Origin: CAYVQB01 sp964453985
GTDB lineage: Bacteria > Babelota > Babeliae > Babelales > UASB340
Length of the DNA stretch: 5,569 nt
Direction of reading: 5' to 3'
NCBI GenBank assembly: GCA_964453985.1
Contig: CAYVQB010000059.1
Coordinates: 1 to 5,569 of the forward strand
Position 1 is the first letter of the stretch; each line of letters starts with the position of its first letter. A program made the position numbers and the translations under genes. The notes beneath the pieces are model-generated. The model was not told where the DNA came from, searched no databases, and saw only the letters and a program-made list of their open reading frames with translations. This document shows, piece after piece, positions 1-5,569 of the stretch.

Positions 1-944
1 ACGTCAGCATTTTGCAAATAAGGAAGAACTTTTTCTACTCTACCCAAAATAGTTATTTTATCATCTTTTATATCAGCAAGAGTTTCCTTAGAATTTCTTC
101 CCAATATATAAAAATGCATCGCTGGAATCTCTTTTTTTATCAATTCAAAGACATTATCAATAAACCAACGAGCGGCATTATCCATGGGACTATTTGGACC
201 AAAATATCCAGCTAAATATATATTCGGTTTTTTTAAATCAAACATAGTTTCGTCTTTTGTTTGATAATCATCTATATCAATTACGTTAGAAAAGAGTTTT
301 ATTTTATCTTGATTTTTAGTGAAAGCTTTATAATGTTGAGCATCTAATTCTGCAACAGTCGTAGTAATCGGACACAAAGCAACTAATTCTTTTTCTTCCT
401 TTAATCGTCTTGCTCCCTCCATTTGCATTTCTTCTAATTTTCCTTGAGTTTTATAATAAGAAAGTCCTCTAAAAATATATCTAGATAAAATTCCATCGGT
501 ATCGCAAACAACTTGTAATTTAGGAGATTTATTTCTAATTCCTTTTATAATTTCATAAGAAAGTTGTCCATACCCAAACCAAATTAAATCTATATTATTT
601 TTCTTAACATATTTTATAATAAAATTCACATGAGAAGTTAACCTGTAATCATCAAAAGAATAGTCAAAGCCCCGCCGACCAAATATTAAATTAGCAAGCT
701 TTCTTAACCAATAAAAAGAAATATTTTTTTTATTTAAATCTAAATTTGGAGCATATGAAAACTTTTCACAATAACGACCAAAGAATTCCTCTGCGGCCGA
801 ACCTCCAACGTTTTCCCTACTAACTCTAGAAACTATATATAAGTCACTTATATCACTCAATGCTTTTATGCAGTTTTTAACTCTTAAAAACGGACCACCT
901 GCAGATGGATACTCTAAAATAGGAGTTGTAAAAAGGACTCTCAT
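1..944 (-). CDS. GT4-family glycosyltransferase, downstream tandem copy (partial, C-terminus cut by window edge)
   Basis: A GT-B fold glycosyltransferase of the GT4 type, expected to move a sugar from a nucleotide-sugar donor to a growing surface glycan at the cytoplasmic membrane; donor and acceptor cannot be read from sequence. The frame is open from ATG at 944 to the window edge (314 full codons). It starts MRVLFTTPILEYPSAGGPFLR, with the glycine-rich N-terminal loop usual in GT4 enzymes. A CDTDGILSR motif follows near residues 144-152, then the start of the donor-binding domain (KPNIYLAG, FYILGR, ITILGRVE). By comparison with its upstream paralogue about 98 C-terminal residues, including the GT4 glutamate motif, lie beyond position 1. 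The start is supported by an AAGGAA ribosome site nine bases upstream and by alignment with the paralogue. It lies 41 bases after the preceding gene, so probably the same transcript. The glycosyltransferase call is firm; its specificity is unknown. Confidence 0.9.
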   Translation of the reverse strand, partial: MRVLFTTPILEYPSAGGPFLRVKNCIKALSDISDLYIVSRVSRENVGGSAAEEFFGRYCEKFSYAPNLDLNKKNISFYWLRKLANLIFGRRGFDYSFDDYRLTSHVNFIIKYVKKNNIDLIWFGYGQLSYEIIKGIRNKSPKLQVVCDTDGILSRYIFRGLSYYKTQGKLEEMQMEGARRLKEEKELVALCPITTTVAELDAQHYKAFTKNQDKIKLFSNVIDIDDYQTKDETMFDLKKPNIYLAGYFGPNSPMDNAARWFIDNVFELIKKEIPAMHFYILGRNSKETLADIKDDKITILGRVEKVLPYLQNAD

Positions 945-953
945 TTACCATTC

Positions 954-959
954 TTCCTT
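954..959 (-). promoter_or_regulatory. Ribosome binding site of the downstream GT4 gene
   Basis: On the minus strand AAGGAA lies nine bases before the ATG at 944. It is a good Shine-Dalgarno match and sits in the 41-base spacer between the two glycosyltransferase genes. It fixes the start of the downstream copy. No hairpin or promoter-like element is evident in this spacer. Confidence 0.7.
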
Positions 960-985
960 ATTTTGTAAACTCTTAATCTCTCTAC

Positions 986-2064
986 CTAAAAATAATCTAA
1001 AATTTGTTTCCCTTCTGCCTTCAATTTTTCTAAACCATATTTTTCACAAACCAATTCTCTACAATTTTGAGCTATTCTATTAGCAAATTTTTTATTTCTA
1101 ATCAATTCTATAACAGCATTAGCAAAATCTTGTGGATCATCTGCAAGCAAAATATCTCTCCCACTCTCAACAGGTAAACCCTCTGCACCCAAAACAGTCG
1201 AGACTAGTGGAATACCACAGGCCCCAGCCTCAAGAATCTTAAACCGTGTGCCTGATTCAAAAAAAAGAGGAACAATGGCTACATCTGAATCTTTCAAGTA
1301 AGAAGAAGCGTTTTCAACCCTACCTAAAATGGTAATATTTTCATCTTTCATATCAGAAAGTATTTTATCTGAATCTCTCCCTAAAATATAAAAATGTATC
1401 GCTGGAATCTCTTTTTTTATAATTTCGAAAACATTATTAACAAACCAACGAGCAGCGTTTTCCATTGGGCTGCCAGGCCAAAAAGTACCGGCTAAATAGA
1501 CATTAGGCTTATTTAAACCAGGACTTTTTTCTTCTTTTTCATAATCATCCAAATCTATTACATTTGAAAATAATTTTATTTTATTCTTATTTTTTGTCAA
1601 AGACTTATAATATTGGGAATCTACATCAGACACGGCCGTAGTAAGATCACAAAGTTCAACTAATTCCCTCTCTTCTTTTTCCTTTTTTAAACCTTCATCT
1701 CTAATCTTTTTAATTTTTTCAATATTTTTCTCATAAGGCAACGCCCTTAAAACAAATCTCGACCAAACACTATCAGTATCACAGATAATTTTTAAATTTG
1801 GTTTTTGGCGCTTTATTTCTCGAATAATAGGATAAGAGATATTACCATAACCAGCCCAAATTAAATCAATGGAATNNNNNNNNNNNNNNNNNNNNNNNNN
1901 NNNNNNNNNNNNNNNNNNNNNNNNNNNNNNNNNNNNNNNNNNNNNNNNNNNNNNNNNNNNNNNNNNNNNNNNNNNTTTAAAGCTTTGATAGAATTTTTAA
2001 TCCTCAAAAAAGGCCCTCCGGCAGGAGGATATTCTAATATAGGAGTTGTAAAAAGAACCTTCAT
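986..2064 (-). CDS. GT4-family glycosyltransferase, upstream tandem copy (interrupted by assembly gap)
   Basis: A GT4-type (GT-B fold) glycosyltransferase, predicted to act on a surface glycan precursor at the inner face of the membrane; substrates unknown. The N-terminal 29 residues (MKVLFTTPILEYPPAGGPFL onward) lie before the N run and the rest after it. After the gap, the frame reads IDLIWAGYG, then CDTDSVWSR, then the donor-binding domain with KPNVYLAG and HFYILGR. The ESGTRFKILEAGACGIPLVS segment begins at 1258, a variant of the GT4 E-x7-E motif, and GAEGLPV follows. The stop is TAG at 986-988. The pieces before and after the N run are in different frames, but only because the gap is written as exactly 100 bases. 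With about 257 missing bases, as the paralogue predicts, the gene would be one intact frame of about 411 residues, a normal GT4 length. ATG at 2064 is preferred over TTG at 2067 because it matches the paralogue and suits the ribosome site. It lies 19 bases after the methyltransferase gene. Confidence 0.88.
1876..1975. other. Assembly gap of 100 N, probably of unknown true length
   Basis: There are exactly 100 N, the customary placeholder for a scaffold gap of unknown size. It falls inside the N-terminal domain of the upstream GT4 gene. In the downstream paralogue the distance from the start codon to the conserved IDLIW segment is 157 bases longer than here, so the real gap is estimated at about 257 bases (and should equal 2 modulo 3). 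Small insertions or deletions between the copies could shift this estimate by a few codons. Confidence 0.95.
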
Positions 2065-2070
2065 CAAACT

Positions 2071-2076
2071 ACCTCT
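2071..2076 (-). promoter_or_regulatory. Ribosome binding site of the upstream GT4 gene
   Basis: AGAGGT on the minus strand lies six bases before ATG 2064 and only three before TTG 2067. The spacing therefore favours the ATG as the start. It sits in the 19-base spacer after the methyltransferase stop. Confidence 0.65.
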
Positions 2077-2083
2077 TTTTTAA

Positions 2084-3004
2084 TCACGCATAAGCATATA
2101 ACATAAATGGCCTGTATGGTCTCTCATACATATAACAACCACCATATTTAATTTTATAACTAGGATCTATTTTCAAAATAATATCTTTAATCTTTTTTGC
2201 ATTTTCATAGCCATGATAAACAGCAATAGACATACTAGGTTTAAATTTTTTTATAATATTTTGTGCCCCAATTATACTTTTTATCTCAGCCCCTTCAATA
2301 TCCATTTTTATAAAATCAACACTAGTACATCCCTCTTGGAAAACAAATTCATCTAGACTTGTTACATCAGCTAAATCATCACCCTTGTCATCAAAGTTAG
2401 CCATACAAATGTATTCTCCTTTACTATCAAAATTCAAAGTTCCTGACTTATCAGATAAACCCTTTTTAATAATAGCAACCTTATCTTTTTTTATTTGACT
2501 CTCAAATGTCTTACTCAAACCATCAAATAAAATATCCAAAGGTTCAAATAGATATACTTTACCTGCGTTATTATCTAAAGCATGACAAGTAAACAATCCT
2601 TCACATGCCCCAGCATCAATAACAATATCCCCTTCTTTTAAACCAATAAAATCTGTTTCATAGGAATGAGGATTCTTTGGCCAAGGATAAAAAGTCTCAT
2701 CATAAATGTGAGAAAGTTCTCCTGGCCTAAAAATTTTTTTGGAAACAAACAAAGAATAATCAGCAAGTTTTACACTATCAAAATTATTATCGAAAGATGA
2801 ATAAATTTCCTTTGTTTTATTTGGATACCCATACATGTAAAGCCTTGCACCTAGGTAGCGCTCTTGAAAACTAAAAGAATATTCTAATTTTCTAATATCA
2901 CCAAAAAAACACTTTAAATATTTAAGATAAAATTTACTAAACCCAATTATTTTCTTAAATTTAAATAAAATAATTATCACAAAACTTTTAACATAGTTTT
3001 TCAT
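2084..3004 (-). CDS. FkbM-family SAM-dependent methyltransferase
   Basis: A 306-residue class I methyltransferase of the FkbM group (Methyltransf_21 type), which generally O-methylates hydroxyls of sugars or polyketides using S-adenosylmethionine. The SAM-binding motif I is VIDAGACEG at residues 128-136, followed by the acidic FEP at 153-155. SLDEF at 216-220 and the family hallmark FIKMDIEGAE at 231-240 come next. The C-terminal AVYHGYENAKKI and the final aromatic strand (YKIKYGG) fit the fold. The first 125 residues are basic and aromatic, with a short hydrophobic patch (VIIILF, 9-14) but no convincing signal peptide or full membrane segment, so a cytoplasmic enzyme is expected. The ATG at 3004 is the only plausible in-frame start close to the previous gene; its Shine-Dalgarno (GTGGG) is weak. 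The gene begins 13 bases after the KpsS-like gene, suggesting translational coupling. In this setting it probably methylates a sugar of the same glycan; the target is inferred. Confidence 0.92.
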   Translation of the reverse strand: MKNYVKSFVIIILFKFKKIIGFSKFYLKYLKCFFGDIRKLEYSFSFQERYLGARLYMYGYPNKTKEIYSSFDNNFDSVKLADYSLFVSKKIFRPGELSHIYDETFYPWPKNPHSYETDFIGLKEGDIVIDAGACEGLFTCHALDNNAGKVYLFEPLDILFDGLSKTFESQIKKDKVAIIKKGLSDKSGTLNFDSKGEYICMANFDDKGDDLADVTSLDEFVFQEGCTSVDFIKMDIEGAEIKSIIGAQNIIKKFKPSMSIAVYHGYENAKKIKDIILKIDPSYKIKYGGCYMYERPYRPFMLYAYA

Positions 3005-3017
3005 AAGCCCACATACT

Positions 3018-4757
3018 TTAAATTTGATTAAAAGGCGGCCACCTATCTTCTGATACTATAGGTAATTTGTTTAAAATTGAATCACAGAGATAGTCCAACT
3101 CTAAATTTGCACTAGGCAACAAATCTTTAGCCCCAGAAACCCTTAACTTTAAACCATCTTTTTTACCAACAAAATAATCAAAGAAACCAATTTGCATGTA
3201 ATAATGAAAATTTTGCAAAAGAAAAAACTTTTTGGCCAATTTTGAATATTTTTCTTTATTTTCCAAAGCCATATTAGACTTAAATAATAATTCTAAGGTT
3301 GAAAAATACTCATCCTTATTTTGAGTATCATAAGTGAATCCTTTACCTTGATATGGAGCCTTTGCAGAAGTCAACACAGGAATACCATTACAAGCTAATT
3401 CTAATCCGGAAGTAGAAGTATAAACCAATCCCATTTTTATATAATCAAAAAAATCATAAACTGTTAAATTAGTAGTCGCATCCAACAAGAAAATATTTTT
3501 CGGCAAACTTTTAAACTCATCCAAAATACACCCTTTTATTCGTTGTTTTGTAAGAGGTAAATATTGATTTTCTTCTGCGGGATGAGGTTTTATAATTAGC
3601 TGCCATTGACTATTTTTTTCGAAAAACCTAACAACTTCAAATATCCAATCCATCATACTACTAAATTGTACATCTTTATTAAGAGCAGCAAGATCCCATA
3701 TAATATTAGAAACAAGAAGCGCTGTAGGTTTTTCGTAATTTATATTTTCGTTACTTATATTTTCATTATTTATTTTTGGATTATTTTCTGAAGGCTCTGC
3801 AGTATTAATTACCATACCACCGCCTTTTTTACGCTTATTCAAATGACCATCAACAAACCTCTCTTCTTTAGTTGATAATGACATTTGTTTCCATTTCACC
3901 CATGGATCCTTTAAATTAATACCCATAGCAGCACCTCCCATCGCACAAGCAGAAGCACCCTTACGATTAACAGGAACCCAATTTGAATAAAAAGGAATAA
4001 ATTTTCTTTGCGCTAACTTTTCTAATATCGACCAAGGATAATAAAAGCTATCATTAGAAATAATTATATCAGGCTTAATTCCGTCAACAACCCTTTTTAG
4101 GGACTCTACACAAGTAATAACATTAAAAAGTAATTCTTTTAACTTTCTTTTATAATCTTTAATCAAACGCTCGTTCACGCAAGTGTAATTGTTACGTAAA
4201 ACATCCAGAGCCCACTCCCCTACCGGCAATCCATCATAAGACCATTGTTTATAATTATCTAAACTATACCCTGCCACAATATCACTAATTCTTTTTATAT
4301 CTTTATCATTTAAATAATCAGATAACATAACAGGACTTGTTCCTGACCATTCGTTCCACAATTTTCCTTCCGATGAAACATATTGCTTATAATTTTTCTC
4401 TTCCTGAATTTTATTATAAGATGGGTCATCGGAAAACTTCCCCCATACTCCACCAAAAAAAGATGACTCTCCATTTTCAATTAAATTTCCCATACTAACA
4501 GGAACAATTTCAGCACCACGCAAAACCAAAGATTGTGAAAATAAAAAATCATAAACCTGACATGGCTCAAAAAGACTAAAAGTAGGTCCGTACATAATCT
4601 TAGGTCTACTTTTATATGTTTTGTTTTGAATTATTTTTTCAACTTCTTTTCGAATAGAAAGCAATACATAATCTTTACTATAAGCTTTATCGTTTTTAAC
4701 AAAAGATAAAAGTTTTTTACTAATTTTACTGGGTAAAAATCGTAATGAACCAAACAT
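3018..4757 (-). CDS. KpsC/KpsS-like capsule-type glycosyltransferase
   Basis: A 579-residue cytoplasmic protein whose C-terminal half carries the signature of the capsule synthesis group (Capsule_synth, KpsC/KpsS type), GT-B enzymes that use CMP-sugars such as CMP-Kdo. Visible motifs are QLIIKPHPAEEN (386-397), YTSTSGLELACNGIPVLTSA (446-465) and YQGKGFTYDT (469-478), the equivalent of the GLT loop in KpsS. The N-terminal half includes KIMYGPTF (53-60), a segment ending in PDIIISNDS (229-237), and FYSNWVPVNRKG (256-267). I do not recognise it as a named domain. An Asn/Glu-rich linker (about 322-342) joins the halves. The protein is longer than a typical KpsS. ATG at 4757 lies 20 bases after the pseI stop, behind a weak GAAAG site, so it is probably co-transcribed with pseI. 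Because pseI makes a nonulosonic acid, this protein is a candidate transferase for CMP-pseudaminate (an inference). A Kdo or other sugar transferase is also possible. Confidence 0.8.
   Translation of the reverse strand: MFGSLRFLPSKISKKLLSFVKNDKAYSKDYVLLSIRKEVEKIIQNKTYKSRPKIMYGPTFSLFEPCQVYDFLFSQSLVLRGAEIVPVSMGNLIENGESSFFGGVWGKFSDDPSYNKIQEEKNYKQYVSSEGKLWNEWSGTSPVMLSDYLNDKDIKRISDIVAGYSLDNYKQWSYDGLPVGEWALDVLRNNYTCVNERLIKDYKRKLKELLFNVITCVESLKRVVDGIKPDIIISNDSFYYPWSILEKLAQRKFIPFYSNWVPVNRKGASACAMGGAAMGINLKDPWVKWKQMSLSTKEERFVDGHLNKRKKGGGMVINTAEPSENNPKINNENISNENINYEKPTALLVSNIIWDLAALNKDVQFSSMMDWIFEVVRFFEKNSQWQLIIKPHPAEENQYLPLTKQRIKGCILDEFKSLPKNIFLLDATTNLTVYDFFDYIKMGLVYTSTSGLELACNGIPVLTSAKAPYQGKGFTYDTQNKDEYFSTLELLFKSNMALENKEKYSKLAKKFFLLQNFHYYMQIGFFDYFVGKKDGLKLRVSGAKDLLPSANLELDYLCDSILNKLPIVSEDRWPPFNQI
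3740..3784 (-). repeat. Three imperfect 15-base tandem units in the linker of the KpsS-like gene
   Basis: Three adjacent 15-base units (3740-3754, 3755-3769, 3770-3784) differ by two changes between the first two and three between the last two. They stay in frame and encode the Asn/Glu-rich linker (NPKINNENISNENIN, about residues 326-340). The repeat looks like a small slippage expansion in a flexible linker between the two halves of the protein. Confidence 0.6.
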
Positions 4758-4777
4758 AATAAATAACTTTCAAAATT

Positions 4778-5569
4778 TTAAACTATATTCTCCCAGCTAA
4801 CAGCTGTACCCTTACTAATATCACAATTTACTTTTTTACCCAAAAGCATTTCATAATACCTAGGATGCAGCCCATAACCAGGCCTTACTACTCTTAAATT
4901 TTTTCCTGTTAATATTTCACCCGCTTTTATATCTTGAGCGATGTACAAAGAACGCCTAAACTGAGAAGACTTTTCTTCATTTTTTGTAGGACCATAACTA
5001 ACCTTACCCAAAGCCTGCCAAGCTCTTTCAGTTTCTTCCACCAAACTTTTTAGCTCATGAGGCTCTATAGAAAATGCTGAATCTACTCCACCATCAGCCC
5101 GACAAAGTGTAAAATGTTTTTCAACAACGGTTGCTCCCAAAGCAACACTGGCAACAGAAACTCCTATCCCTAAAGTATGATCAGATAATCCAACCTGACA
5201 CCCAAAAAGTTCTTTCATATGAGGAATTGTAAAAATATTGGAATCTTTTGGATCAGCAGGATAAGAACTTGTACACTTAAGTAAAACAATATCATTATTA
5301 CCTACTTCACGAATAGTCCTTACAGCTTCATCCAAGTCTGCGATACTTGCCATACCAGTTGACATGATTATTGGTTTTCCGGTAGCTGCTACTTTTCTAA
5401 GCAAAGGCAAATGATTACTTTCAAACGAAGCAATTTTATAACAAGGAGCATTCAATGATTCTAAAAAATCAACTGCTGTTTCATCAAAAGGTGTACTTAA
5501 ACAAATAATACCAAGTTCGTCGCATCTCTTAAAAATAGCTTCATGCCATTCCCAAGGAGTATAAGCTTT
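4778..5569 (-). CDS. pseI: Pseudaminic acid synthase (partial, N-terminus cut by window edge)
   Basis: PseI, a NeuB-family enzyme, condenses phosphoenolpyruvate with 2,4-diacetamido-2,4,6-trideoxy-L-altrose to give pseudaminic acid, the sialic-acid-like sugar later activated by PseF. The frame is open from the window edge to TAA at 4778: 263 residues of an expected 350 or so, lacking roughly the first 85-90. The TIM-barrel motifs are present in order: AYTPWEWHE (2-10), STPFDETAVDFLE (25-37), YKIASFES (44-51), STGMA (70-74), LLKCTSSYPA (96-105), GLSDHTLGIG (127-136) and VEKHFTLCRADGGVDSAFS (149-167). The histidines in SDHT and EKHFT correspond to the metal ligands known in NeuB. A C-terminal SAF (antifreeze-like) domain runs from about RRSLYIAQDIKAGE to the end. 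The YTPWEWH and RADGGVDSAFS segments favour PseI over sialic (NeuB) or legionaminic (LegI) synthases. The other pse genes would be expected upstream, beyond the window. Confidence 0.93.
   Translation of the reverse strand, partial: KAYTPWEWHEAIFKRCDELGIICLSTPFDETAVDFLESLNAPCYKIASFESNHLPLLRKVAATGKPIIMSTGMASIADLDEAVRTIREVGNNDIVLLKCTSSYPADPKDSNIFTIPHMKELFGCQVGLSDHTLGIGVSVASVALGATVVEKHFTLCRADGGVDSAFSIEPHELKSLVEETERAWQALGKVSYGPTKNEEKSSQFRRSLYIAQDIKAGEILTGKNLRVVRPGYGLHPRYYEMLLGKKVNCDISKGTAVSWENIV

Larger units (their letters stand above)
1..2064 (-). repeat. Tandem duplication of a glycosyltransferase gene
   Basis: The two GT4 genes are head-to-tail paralogues. By hand alignment the first 29 residues match at 25 positions, and a 77-residue stretch of the donor domain at 53. 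About 94 residues between IDLIW and TKN match at about 46. Nucleotide similarity persists in patches; the longest exact match I found is 23 bases, at 118-140 and 1398-1420. There is one codon of length difference, between the DDY motif and KPN. These are hand counts and approximate. Confidence 0.9.

Noticed and set aside
12..215. Plus-strand open frame of 67 codons
   Set aside because: It lies entirely antisense to the downstream GT4 gene, whose motifs are clear, and its translation has no recognisable features.
868..1083. Plus-strand open frame of 71 codons spanning the GT4 spacer
   Set aside because: It overlaps the start of one glycosyltransferase and the end of the other on the opposite strand. 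It has no ribosome site worth noting and no family resemblance.
986..1741. Separate short glycosyltransferase gene starting at TTG 1741
   Set aside because: The same frame continues upstream of 1741 with paralogue-matching residues (IDLIWAGYG, CDTDSVWSR) to the N run, so this is only the C-terminal part of the gene starting at 2064.
1861..2064. Pseudogene or true frameshift in the upstream GT4 gene
   Set aside because: The frame shift coincides exactly with a 100-N gap, and the coding sequence on both sides is well conserved with its paralogue. Gap length explains it.
3606..3791. Plus-strand open frame of 61 codons
   Set aside because: It is antisense to the KpsS-like gene. Its repetitive Ile/Phe/Tyr composition is the mirror of the AT-rich linker codons.
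4758..4780. AT-rich palindromic bases (AAAATTTT) as a terminator between pseI and the next gene
   Set aside because: The match is short, has no G+C stem and overlaps the pseI stop codon. The spacing suggests read-through within an operon.
4778..5569. Sialic acid (NeuB) or legionaminic acid (LegI) synthase
   Set aside because: The family is shared, but the YTPWEWH and RADGGVDSAFS segments are those I associate with PseI. A family tree with reference PseI, NeuB and LegI sequences would settle it.

Overview
The window is AT-rich bacterial DNA (roughly one third G+C by eye). It holds a single run of five genes, all on the minus strand and separated by only 13 to 41 bases, so it reads as part of one surface-glycan operon. 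Low G+C, compact spacing and a run of exactly 100 N suggest a scaffold from a draft genome or metagenome. Nothing in the sequence fixes the species. The genes resemble those of Gram-negative bacteria that put pseudaminic acid on flagellin, capsule or O-antigen.

In transcription order (right to left): (1) 5569-4778, the C-terminal three quarters of pseudaminic acid synthase (PseI, NeuB family), cut by the window edge. (2) 4757-3018, a 579-residue protein with the C-terminal signature of the KpsC/KpsS capsule glycosyltransferase group. (3) 3004-2084, a 306-residue FkbM-family SAM-dependent methyltransferase. (4) 2064-986, a GT4-type glycosyltransferase interrupted by the N run at 1876-1975. (5) 944-1, a second GT4 glycosyltransferase, a tandem paralogue of the previous one, cut at its C-terminus by the window edge.

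Taken together: PseI makes the nonulosonic acid, the KpsS-like enzyme is a candidate for transferring it or a related CMP-sugar, the two GT4 enzymes would add further sugars, and the FkbM enzyme may O-methylate the product. The roles of genes 2 to 5 in one glycan are inferred from context.

The most useful points are these. The apparent frame break in gene 4 is explained by a placeholder gap: comparison with its paralogue predicts about 257 missing bases rather than 100, giving an intact gene of about 411 residues. The two GT4 genes are clear duplicates with uneven divergence. The KpsS-like gene directly follows pseI, which makes it a candidate pseudaminyltransferase. I see no mobile element, CRISPR array, RNA gene, promoter or convincing terminator, and no gene-free stretch over 300 bases apart from the N run inside gene 4. 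I do not see a wholly new system here.
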